Source of the DNA: Cryptomeria japonica
Lineage: Eukaryota; Streptophyta; Pinopsida; Cupressales; Cupressaceae
DNA: 64,000 bases
Direction of reading: 5' to 3'
Assembly: GCF_030272615.1 (NCBI RefSeq)
Contig: NC_081413.1
Coordinates: forward strand, 565,455,010 to 565,519,009
Positions 22,920 to 33,104 of the stretch are shown here, piece after piece. The notes under the pieces were generated by a model that worked only from the letters and a program-made list of their open reading frames with translations, was not told where the DNA came from and searched no databases. Both the position numbers and the translations under genes were made by a program. Each line of letters begins with the position of its first letter. Within the stretch, counting starts at the first letter, position 1.

Positions 22920-23304
22920 TTCAGTTGCGTATAAATAAAGATATATTAAGAAAATTACGCAGTTGAATTCAAATGATATATCACTTAATTTGATATATCA
23001 CTTAATTTGATATATTGCAAAAACATAACTCTTATGAAAACAAATAGGTCTTCTAAACATTTCCACTAATTGAAATTTGTGGGTGGGGATCTGTAGTTGT
23101 AGGGGTGGTGCAACAAGTTACAGAGGGATGAAGTACTTGCACAGTGGAAAATATCTCAGGGCAAAATGTCACTGCAGGTACACTGTCATATCAGTGGAGG
23201 ACATTGGCTCCTGGACGCCATAGCTAAGCTCAGATTACTTACTATGGGCCAGAATAATGATTGGTAGTTTGTGAAATCAGGTGTTGCAGGCACTCAAGCA
23301 TGGG

Positions 23305-26033
23305 TCAACAACAATCTAGGCTCAACTTAAGGAGGGGTAGGGACACCCACATCAGGAGGGGTTTTGGGGGCACGAAATTTTTTTCCTTTTGCCTGCGACA
23401 AACAACAGTCAGGGCAATACTGTTTTTGGGACTATCAAGAGAGTGATCAAGTAGTAAGGTCCATGTTTGGATACCATTAGAAGGTTTGAGGGAGTGCAAC
23501 AACAAGGCAACAGTCGACTGGTGCAGAACAACAGCAGCAGAGGACTATTGCAGAACAATAGTAGCTGCAAAGGAGTGGCTTAGGAGTAGAAGCATAAGAT
23601 GTATTTTAATATGATTATAAATATAATGTATTGAGAGGATCTACCCAACTCAATACCACCCCCTGTACGTTACGTAATAATGGAAAAAACAACAGAACTA
23701 ACTTCCAACAAGAACCTAAATAATTGTTTCTACCTAAGGATGGAGACAGTTCATGGAGGATACGAATCAAGACCAAGCAGGAGGTTAGGTAGGCCATGGC
23801 ATCCTTGAGGTAGTTCCTCTAGACCTCAGGATTTTTCCTTGAATGTTCAGAGAACTCATAGAAATCAAGGCTTCCAGAAATCAGTGCGGTTCCACAATCA
23901 ATATTCAAACCAGGGCCCCTTTAGGCGGCAGTCCATCCAAATAGATATCCAGAAGCCTTTGAGCTTCCAGGGAAAGAATAAATTTCAGTAGCTACACAAG
24001 AACCAGACCTATCAAAGGCACTCCTGGTTGGGTTCTCAAGCAAGTTTCCCTCTAGAGAGAATAGTCTTTCCTCGCTGGTTCGACACTACTCAGAATGCAA
24101 GCTTCCAAAAACAATGGTCCAATGATGCTGTGAAGCACCAAAGCTTAGACTCTTGGGCTAAGAAAGTGGCAACAAGCCCAAACAACATCCCAATTTCAGC
24201 TAGGGTTCATAAATGCTCTCCTTCCAAGGAACCCCTATCATATAATCAGGATACTCACCAAAATCTGCAAGCTTGCCCATTAGCTGCATCCACCTTGTCC
24301 TTCAGAGGCACGAAGGCCTTGGGCTTCAAAAAACCGTCTTCTCAGCGACCGACTCCTAACTTTGATTGTAAGGATCAGAAATGGAACAGGAAGTCCGTGG
24401 GTAGCAAACTGTTTGTTCTACCTTTGGATTCCTTGAACCCCATGATTGCCCGATTCAAAGAAAATGCTTTCTTTGCACAATGGTGTGGTAGTGGTGGGAA
24501 TATTATAGATATAATCACCTAGTGGAAGTCTTCATTCCCAGGCTTGATTTCAGTCAGACAACTTCAAAATGATTTCTTCTTTCAAGAATGTGTTGATTCA
24601 TCTTTAAAGAGAGCAATCATGAAAGGTTGTCCTTTATTCTTCCAAGGGTCGACCTTTCATTTTATAGATTGGAAACCAGGCTTCAACCCGGTGCACCATA
24701 GATTTGAGAAAACCCCATTTTGGTTGTCTTTAGTGGGCCTCCCATCTGAGTTTTGGTGCCCGGAGGCTTTGCTGAAGATAGGCGACGCTTTAGGATCCTT
24801 GGTGGGTATTGAGGTGGATTTCCTAAAAGGCCTGAAAGGAGATGTAGCAAACATTTATGTGGAGATTGACCTTAAGAAAGACTTTTATAGTGACTTAGAA
24901 ATTATTTCAGAAATGGGTAGATGGAAACAGAAAGTGAGAAGGATGGGAAAGGAAATCCTTGCCAAATGTATCCTTCAAAACCAAATAGTCAAAAATAGCT
25001 CAGTGGCAGCTTCTATGGGTGCTATCCACCTTCCTCACCCGCCTTCAGAACTAATTGCTACTAATCGAGATGGTCAGAAGATGGTCAAGGGACTGGAAAA
25101 TCTATCGGTATCACCTGCTTTGGACGCAGCCCAAGCAAGCAAGAATGCTTCTCGGCAATCTCCTCAAGATAGAGCTCTAGGTTCTCCACCTATCTCTCCA
25201 GCTCCTCTAGACTCATAGTTCCTCCACACTCCCAGAATAAATTAACTTTCTAGAGGGAAGCCAGGCAAGCTGATTCATTCTAGCCCAAGTAAGGTCCCTC
25301 AGACATCTCTTCCTTCTCCTTTAAGTTGTCCTCCTCTTATTTTGTCCCTGATTATTAAGATCCAGTCTCAAAAGGTTGTTAGAAGTCTGTTTGGTAAAAA
25401 AAAAACTCCTTCCCTGACCAAAGGAGTGTTTAATATATTCTCCCAGCCCCCTGCTAAGGTTTCAAAAAGGAAGAATAGTTTGAGGCGAAAGAAGCAAAGG
25501 GGATCCCTTCAGCATATAAAGTCTAGTAAAAAACCTATGCATCTTGTTAAAATCCTGCAGGAAGAGGATGTCATTGAAAATGATCTTAAAGCTGACCTGG
25601 AGGAGGATGACGAGCCACATCTATTTGATGGAGAGATTTATTCTTCCTCAAATTTACCCCCATCAAACTAGTTTTTTAATCTTTCGGTGAAAATTCCTAA
25701 TCCATTCTTGTTTTCTTCGTCTTTAGCACCTCAAGACCTGGTCTCTTCCTTAGATCAGAATGCTCAGAAACTTCTTCAGGATTTTATGATTGAGGATGAA
25801 GACTCGGAATCAATTTTAGATACTCCCCTAGAAGTTCTATACTCTCAGATTAAGGAAAAAAAGAAACTAGGACTGCATTAGAATCATGAGGGATTGGAGA
25901 AACAGGACTTTGGTTCTTCCCCTCCTAAGAAGGGTCGTAAATCCCTCATTGAAGCTGAAACCCAAGATGGTGTTGCGGAGAATCAATCAAAACTACCAGA
26001 TCTATGGAAAGTAGGGAAGGTAGGAAATGGATA
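23305..26033 (+). mobile_element. LINE (L1-type) fragment containing ORF1 only
   Basis: Begins where SGR copy 3 exon 4 breaks off. It has about 490 bases of non-coding leader, then a decayed ORF1 to the TAA at about 26033. No endonuclease or reverse transcriptase ORF2 follows; the next recognisable DNA is the 359-bp satellite. The truncation is at the 3' side, opposite to the usual 5' truncation of LINE copies, so it was probably cut after insertion. Exact ends are uncertain. Confidence 0.65.
23796..26033 (+). pseudogene. LINE ORF1-like protein with DUF4283-type domain, broken
   Basis: One reading frame can be followed from about 23810 to 26033 through several stops: near 23985 (TAG), 24520 (TAG), 25216 (TAG), about 25243 (TAA), 25669 (TAG) and 25879 (TAG). 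The domain core is about 24565-24860: PLFFQGSTFHFIDWKPGFNP, then TPFWLSLVGLPSEFWCPEAL, then IGDALGSLVGIEVDFLKGL. This is the pattern of plant L1 ORF1 / DUF4283 proteins. A low-complexity tail with basic (SKRKNSLRRKKQRG-like) and acidic stretches follows. ORF1 proteins bind LINE RNA as nucleic-acid chaperones. No zinc knuckle was seen. Confidence 0.75.
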
Positions 26034-26140
26034 ATTATTTGAGTCATTATCGGGTCATAGGGGTCATAGATTGAAACTAGATACAATTTGAGCAAAAATT
26101 GTCATTGTTGTCAAAAAAGTTGTCAAGCAACTTCTACATT

Positions 26141-28604
26141 GCATCGGTAGGGTATGACTCTCGATGTTCTGGTGCTTTGGGATGCATGAAAGGGCCATGC
26201 CTAGTGTAAACCTGCCCACTCGGACATGCTCGCGACGTCAATTTGTGCACACAAGGAACATAATCAATTCTAGCCAATCTTGCAACTTTTCCTTGCAAGC
26301 AACTGATAGTTTTTTAAGTAGGCGAAAAAATGCTACTAATTAAAAATGGCTCCGAGTCATCGAAAACTGAGATAGGCCATTGTAGAGAAGCCTCACGCAA
26401 CCCCACGGGATCAAACAGATTGACTGTATGTGTCGTGGATTGGAAGAAACAGTTCGTCAAATTTTGACAATTTTTTGGACTCAGGGCACTTGAGAGATCT
26501 CACTAGTAGGGTATGACTCTTGACATTCTGGTGCTTTGGAATGCACAACAAAGCCATGCCTAGCACAAACCTGCCCACCCGGACGCGCTCGCGATGTTGG
26601 TTTGTGCACATGAGGAACATAATCAATTCTAGCCAATCTTGCAATTTTTCCTTGCAAGCAACTAGTGGTTTTTTGAGCAGGCGAAAAAATACTACTAATT
26701 GAAAATGGCTCTGAGTTGTTGAAAACTAAGATAGGCCATTGTAGAGGAGCCTCACTTGACCCCATGGGATCAAACAAATCGATCGTCTGTGTCGTGGATT
26801 GGAAGAAACAGTTTGTCAAATTTTGACAATTTTTTGGACTCAGGGCACTTGAGAGATCTCACCGGTAGGGTATGACTCTCGACGTTCTGGTGCTTTGGGA
26901 TGCACGACAGGACTATTCCTAGCGTAGACATGCCCACCCGGATGTGCTCGCGACATTGGTTTGTGCACACGAGGAACAAAATCAATTGTAGCTAATCTTG
27001 CAACTTTTCCTTGCAAGCAACTGACGGTTTTTTGAGCACGCAAAAAAATGCTACTAATTGAAAATGGCTCCGAGTCGTTGAAAATCGAGATAGGCTATTG
27101 TAGATGAGCCTCACACGACCCCACAAGTTCAAACAGATCAATCATATGTGTCGTGGATTGGAAGAAACCGTCCGTCAAATTTTGACAATTTTTTGGACTC
27201 AGGGCACTTGAGAGATCGAACCGGTAGGGTATGACTCTCGACGTTCTGGTGCTTTGGGATGCACGACAGGGCTATGCCTAGTGTAGACCTGCCCACCCAA
27301 ACGCGCTCGCAATGTCGGTTTGTGCACACGAGGAACATAATCAATTCTAGCCAATCTTGCAACTTTTCCTTGCAAGCAACTGATAGTTTTTTAAGTAGGC
27401 GAAAAAATGCTACTAATTAAAAATGGCTCCGATTCATCGAAAACTGAGATAGGCCATTGTAGAGAAGCCTCACGCAACCCCACGGGATCAAACAGATCGA
27501 CTGTATGTGTCGTGGATTGGAAGAAACAGTTCGTCAAATTTTGACAATTTTTTGGACTCAGGGCACTTGAGAGATCTCACTAGTAGGGTATGACTCTTGA
27601 CGTTCTGGTGCTTTGGAATGCACAACAAAGCCATGCCTAGCACAAACCTGCCCACCCGGACGCGCTCACAATGTCGGTTTGTGCACATGAGGAACAAAAT
27701 CAATTCTAGCCAATCTTGCAACTTTTCCTTGCAAGCAACTGATGGTTTTTTGAGCAGGCAAAAAAATGCTACTAATTGAAAATGGCTCTGATTCGTTGAA
27801 AACCAAGATAGGCCATTGTAGAGGAGCCTCACATGACCTCACGGGATCAAAAAGATCGACCGTATGTGTCGTGGATTGGAAGAAACAGTTTGTCAAATTT
27901 TGACAATTTTTTGGACTTAGGGCACTTGAGAGATCTCACGAGTAGGGTATGACTCTCGACGTTCTAGTGCTTTGGGATGCACGATAGGGCCATGCATAGC
28001 ATAAACATGCCCACTCGGATACGCTCACGATGTTAGTTTGTGCACACGAGGAACAAAATCAATTCTAGCCAATCTTGCAACTTTTTCTTGCAAGCAACTG
28101 ATGGTTTTTTGAGCAGGCGAAAAAATGCTACTAATTGAAAATGGCTCTGAGTCGTCGAAAATCAAGATAGGCCATTATAGAGGATCCTCATGCAACCCCA
28201 TGGGATCAAACAGATCGACCGTATGTGTCGTGGATTGGAAGAAACAGTTCATCAAATTTTGATAATTTTTTGGACTCAGGGCACTTGAGAGATCTCACCG
28301 GCAGGGTATGACTCTCGACGTTTTGGTGCTTTGGGATGCACGATAGGTCCATGCCTAGCGTAAACATACCCACCCAGACGTGCTCGTGACGTCAGTTTGT
28401 GCACATGAGGAACAAAATCTATTCTAGCCAATCTTGCAACTTTTCCTTACAAGCAACTGACAGTTTTTTGAGTAGGTGAAAAAATGCTACTAATTGAAAA
28501 TGGCTCCGAGTCGTCAAAAATCGAGATAGGCCATTATAGAGGAGCCTCATACGACCCCACGGGATCAAACAGATTGACCGTATGTATCGTGGATTGGAAG
28601 AAAC
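26141..28604. repeat. 359-bp tandem satellite with trimeric higher-order structure
   Basis: The landmark TTTTGACAATTTTTTGGACT recurs with 359-base spacing (near 26466, 26825, 27184, 27543, 27902 and, mutated, 28261), giving nearly seven units. Unit 1 pairs with unit 4 and unit 2 with unit 5 by shared private variants, for example GATAGTTTTTTAAGTAGGCG in 1 and 4 and GGAATGCACAACAAAGCC in 2 and 5. This indicates a 1077-bp three-unit repeat. Minus-strand ORFs recur in every unit; since 359 is not a multiple of three they cannot be one repeated protein. The array is cut at 28604 by the 18.4-kb retrotransposon and resumes for about 19 bases at 47025. Confidence 0.93.
28600..28604. other. Target site duplication, left copy
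   Basis: GAAAC, matched by GAAAC at 47025-47029. It lies inside the satellite unit, where uninterrupted copies read GGAAGAAACAGTTC. Confidence 0.9.
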
Positions 28605-29969
28605 TGATGCGCTACTAAATGGACAAGGTTAGCAAATGACAAACAACACAAGACACAATAAATTGTTAGTGTTAGTCAATCAAAAACTAATCTAAACAGG
28701 CATATCAAAAGAGATACTAAAATCATGCTAATATATCTAACAAATGAAACAAAGATAATAAGGCATCTCCAAATGCCTCTTAGCATGCTCTTATCTCCTT
28801 CTCCCTTGTTCCTCTCCTCTCCAAGTTCCAAAATAGTGTAGCTCTTAGCAGCTTTTTGCACTATGGATGCTTATGGAGGATTGAGATTTGAGTATTTTGC
28901 TCTAAATGTAAAATGAAAAATTAAAATACTAGATGATATTAAAATGATTGATTTTAACCCAAAATAACAAGATATTAGTTTGCTATGCTAAATGCTCTTT
29001 AAAATGTCTATAGGTTAAATGTATACAAGTTTTTAGGATGTGGATTATGAAGAAATGGGCTCTATTTATAAGAAAAATGGAGCAATGGATGGTTGAGATT
29101 GAGTAATCTCAACAAGGGTCAGGATTGAATGATTTCAAATCCATGTGAGGGCTTTCAACCCAATCCTAGGATGACAAGTGTGAATGCGAGATAGGTTGAG
29201 GGGAGAGGGAATAAGCATTAAATGCTTGATATGACCTTGTGAGTTAAAGTCAATGTTAGTTGAATGAATAAACTCTTTATTCAAAGAATAAAACTTTTTT
29301 CCAATGGATAAACTCTTGTGCAAATGTAAAAAGGGATAAATATGGTCAAAACAATAAATGTTTGGGGAGACAAGTTTGAAATAACCATAAATGGTCATGT
29401 AAGAGCCATAAATGGTCATGTAAGAGCCATTAGTGGTCTTGGAAGACTTTGGGGGTTTAATTTGTTGAACACACAAAGCATTAAATGCTTTTCAAAGACT
29501 TTTGAAGTCTTTGAGAAGTGACTCCATTTTGCTTAGGAATGTGACAATAATTAGGGGATGGATTAGGCTAATTAAGAAGGGGTTAGAAGAATCTAGAAGG
29601 GGATTTAGGAATGCAATTGGATTTGGTGGGTGAGGGAAAATAAGATTTTATTAAAATAAAAATTCATTTATTTCAATAAATGTGTGCAAGTGGGGGGGGA
29701 TAATGATTCAAATAAATGTTTTATTTAATTTATTTAAAAGAGGAAAAGGGGATTTAATTAAATAAATAGATTTTATTCATTTAATTGATTGTGAATTTGG
29801 TTTAATGAATTATTTAGAATAAATTGAATAATTTATTTAATTAATAGGAGAATGTTTGGAGATGAATTAATTAAATATTAATTTAATTAACTAATGGCTA
29901 GTGGATTTTTTTAATCAAATAAATAGCGAATATTTATTTAATTAAGCTGGATAGATTTGTGTGACTACA
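28605..29969 (-). repeat. 3' LTR of the 18.4-kb element
   Basis: Matches 45635-47024 with roughly 30 substitutions by eye and one indel of about 25 bases near 29680. Ends TGATGC... and ...GACTACA. Very AT-rich TTAAT runs lie at 29640-29960. Confidence 0.94.
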
Positions 29970-29990
29970 TTTGCCCCTCTTTGAGATGGT
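29970..29990 (-). other. Polypurine tract of the 18.4-kb element
   Basis: On the minus strand CATCTCAAAGAGGGGCAAA runs directly into the 3' LTR. Confidence 0.8.
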
Positions 29991-30282
29991 GTGGTTTTAT
30001 CACATCGTTTCAAAGAAAGAAAAATAGGTGTGAAGAAATATGCCCCATAAATATTAATTTAATGCGTGGTATGCCCCCTCGAGAGATGGGCCGAATTTTT
30101 TTTGAAAAAAATCGGACGATCTCTCGAAAAAGAATGAAAATTGGCAAGGTGGTAGAAGAGAAGGAGTTAGCTATACGGGTGAAAAATAGAAGAAAACGGG
30201 GGTAAAATGGAGAAATGGGGGGCTCGGGAAGTTTATGGGGACCACGGCGGTGAGCGGGAGAAAATTACGGTGACTACGAAGG

Positions 30283-30291
30283 GTTTAAATA
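30283..30291 (+). promoter_or_regulatory. Possible TATA box for the antisense PMD transcript
   Basis: TTTAAATAA on the + strand, in a locally less AT-rich stretch, about 830 bases ahead of the PMD frame. Position and composition suit a promoter; there is no direct evidence of transcription. Confidence 0.35.
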
Positions 30292-30534
30292 AGGAAAAAT
30301 TGGTGAAAACAGGATCATTTGTGATCGCGACCATTGTGAATCCAGAGCTCTAAAAGTGACTTGTGAGAGGAGTGAGCAGCAGTCAGGATGCTTGTACGAG
30401 TTGCGGAGCACCGGTTTGAGCGAGTCTGTCGATTCCAGCGGCCAGACGGCTATGGACCAGCAGTATGCAAATTTGAAATTTTAATTTTTATGCATTTTTG
30501 ATACGTTTTTTGCTGAGTCCAAGTTGAGTCAGAG

Positions 30535-30850
30535 CAATAGCGCTAAAACTATGTTTTGACGCTTGTGCTCAATTAACTAGCGCTACTGTGCCGCAATGGC
30601 ACTAGTGGCCTATTGTTTGAGCGCTTTTGTGTTGTTTTAGCGCTATTACATGCATGTTTAGGCGCTTTTGATTAATAAGCGCTATTGAGTGTTGATTTGA
30701 GCGCTATTGCTTTTAATGAGCGCTATTGTGAGGTTGTTTTAGCGCTTTTGAGGTTTGAGCGCTTTCGTATAGTTGATTGAGCGCTTTTGATAGGGTTTTA
30801 GCGCTATTGTTGATAAACTAGCGTTTTTGTTAGTAAACAACACTTTTTGT
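30535..30850 (+). repeat. AGCGCT palindrome array, PMD side
   Basis: Eleven exact AGCGCT hexamers in about 300 bases, plus near-variants (GGCGCT, GACGCT, AGCGTT). Most are followed by ATTG or TTTG and several preceded by TTTT, giving a core TTTTAGCGCTATTG on the + strand. Spacing is irregular (roughly 15-45 bases) and the spacers are unrelated, so this is a recurrent motif rather than a simple tandem repeat. The first copy is in the opposite orientation. Confidence 0.85.
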
Positions 30851-31109
30851 GTTTAGGATAGACAGATGCCCCAATTTGTTTGAATAAAATCTCCGAATGC
30901 CAATGATGGATGGATGGCGATGTGAAGTGGGAGTTGTTTTGAACTAGAGCAGCCTGATGAGACTCAGGTCATTAGGATAAATGCTTGTTGAAGTCTAGGT
31001 TGCCATGATTGCTTACCTGTTGAGACTCGAAGATACTTGATCAAAGTATCTGTTGATAGTCTAGGTTTAAACTTAAGAAAGTTTGAAAACAAAACAACTG
31101 ATGAGGAGT

Positions 31110-33104
31110 GATTGATGCCCATGTGTAGGAGGATCTAGGTGTGTTGCAATTACGCGAGAGACACCCGGCGACACAAGGGGTGCGGGATTGATTGATAGAG
31201 GCGGAGATAGATTGTATTGCTGCGACTGGATTGTATGAGGTGATGCACATGCCCGTGATTTGTATGAATCACGGATTGATCACAGCATTAGCAGAGCGGT
31301 AGCATAGCGAGACGTGCACCTTCCATCTGGCACAGGGGGAGATGACAGTGACCTTAGAAGATGTGTGGCACATCTTGCGGATTCCGATTCGGGGGGAGCT
31401 GGTCACATATGACAGATCCTGGGGGACCCTTGCAGTTCAAAGGTTCTTTGATGAGGATGTTGTTATTGATGATGGTTCTATTGCATGGGAGGAGATAGCT
31501 GTGTTATATGAGCCTCTACCAGCAGTTCTATCAGGTATTATGGGAGGACTTATGTGTCTGGACTAGCGATCACATGGTTTGGCCGTGGGATGGGGGCAAG
31601 TGATCGAGATGATGATTACCGAGGGGACCCAATTTGCGTGGGGGGCGTGCGTGCTGGCGCACCTTTACTAGGAGTTGCATGAGGTGGTTTACCGGAGGAG
31701 GAGTTCCCTAGCAGTGGGAGTGATGCTGCTTCATATTTGGGTCTAGGAGCACCTACCAGTGACTTGACCTGTGAGTCTTAGGTTCCGCGCAGTGGATCAG
31801 CCATACATGTTTATGTATAGCGGCATGATGAGTCAGCCCCACCTAGGGAAGTTAGAGTGGTGGCGGCGGGCGTTGGACGATCTTGATGCAGTCATATGGC
31901 GACCATACCTGGAGTGTGAGCCATGGGATGATGATGCAGAGGCACTGCCCTATGTATTTATGACCCGATTCCTCATTGGGAGGACTTCTTACCATGTGGA
32001 GAGACAGGTGCCCGGGAGAGTTCTGAGGCAGTTTGGACGACAACAGGGATTGCCTAGTGGATCAGGGGAGTATGCGCGGGTGATTTCGGAGAGGTATGTA
32101 TGGGGTCTAGTGCTGCCATATGATCAGGCATTGGTGGAGTTCCAGACGCTGCAGGCGAGACCATGGGACATACGACCGATGGTCGTGGATGCAGGGGTTT
32201 CAGAGGAGTATACACAATATATTACGACCCATCCAATTCCACGCATATCAGATCCAGCAGAGCCGGTGCCCAAGTTTGAGGATGAGAGGGGACGGAGGAG
32301 GGGGAGGGGAGGAGGGTGAGGTCTGATAGTAGGCCTTGGAGGGAGAGGAGATGATGGAGACGAGGGAGGACGTGGGGGAGGAGGTGGTGGAGGAGGTGGG
32401 TTGGGGGTTCGGATTCAGCGGAGAGGGAGAGGTGGACTGCCCCTACTAATTTCACAGGGACCGTTGGTACAGGGAGGAGTGAGATTGGGCGGGAGAGGGA
32501 TGGAGAGGGAGATACTGAGGGAGAGAGGGGAGGGAGCCACTGGAGAGGGTGGTACAGGTGAGGCTGCTATGGATACCGGGGAGGGAGCCACGAGAGATCT
32601 TCGAGATCATATGATAGCACATTTGCAGACCCGGGTAGAGGACTTGGAGGCGGAGGTGGCGGCTAGGGATGTGCAGCTATTTGCACGGGAGTCAGAGTTG
32701 ACTGTAGTACTGTAGGAGAGGGATAGTGTAGTGGAGAGATTAGCAGAGCTGCAGGAGAGAGTCTGGATTGGAGTAGGAGCACAGGGGTCTATGGGGGAGG
32801 TGATGAGGGAGATGCGGCGAGCACAGGCAGAGATAGAGTACTAGCGGGTTTATATGAGCAGGTGGTGCCAGCTAGTCAGTGAGCATTGAGCTATTCGCAG
32901 ATGCGACAGGCTAGATCAGAGCGATCGCGGAGGATGCAGAGCAGTGGGGGTGTGATGGGTCCTCTACGGGGGGAGAGATCAGGGGATGCAGGAGTGAGTG
33001 GGGGTTCGATGAGGCCTCCACGGAGAGATGGATCAGGTGGTGCGGGTACCAGTGGGGGAGCAGGTGGCGATGGTGGTACAGCATCTGGCCAGAGTGGCAT
33101 TTGA
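31110..33104 (+). pseudogene. Plant mobile domain (PMD) protein gene captured by the retrotransposon, antisense
   Basis: One + frame runs from about 31117 to 32890 with scattered stops (for example 31564 TAG, three between 31660 and 31770, 32713 TAG). The final part shifts frame at about 32886. PMD landmarks in order: LRERHPATQGV, GLYEVMHMPVICMNHGLITA, FHLAQGEMTVTLEDVWHILR, FAWGACVLAHLY, MLLHIWV, VPGRVLRQFGRQQGLPSG. A Gly/Arg-rich segment, a coiled-coil-prone stretch (LQTRVEDLEAEVAARDVQL) and a Gly-rich tail follow. Several stops stand where the family has Trp, consistent with TGG-to-TAG change. PMD proteins include Arabidopsis MAIN/MAIL1, which act in silencing, and PMD has repeatedly been captured by plant transposons. 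It lies between the integrase and the 3' LTR on the opposite strand, as do known Tat antisense ORFs. Confidence 0.85.

Larger units (their letters stand above)
21593..23304 (+). pseudogene. STAY-GREEN pseudogene, copy 3
   Basis: The promoter TATAAG (about 21595) runs, after a few bases, into the end of intron 1, so exon 1 and most of intron 1 are deleted. Exon 2 starts at 21630 (VVRLFGPAIFEASKL) and breaks near 21717. Exon 3 (23097-23236) opens with TTG TAG, a stop where the other copies have Gln, and loses its last third together with part of intron 3. Exon 4 starts at 23281 (VLQALKHG) and ends at about 23304, where LINE-like sequence begins. No product is possible. Confidence 0.92.

Noticed and set aside
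26411-27896. Repeated minus-strand ORFs of 70-114 codons in the satellite
   Set aside because: They recur because the DNA repeats. A 359-base unit shifts frame each time, and no start context or domain supports translation.
26141-28604. Possible link to the 359-bp satellite of Drosophila
   Set aside because: Only the unit length coincides; no sequence relation is apparent and the context is a plant genome.
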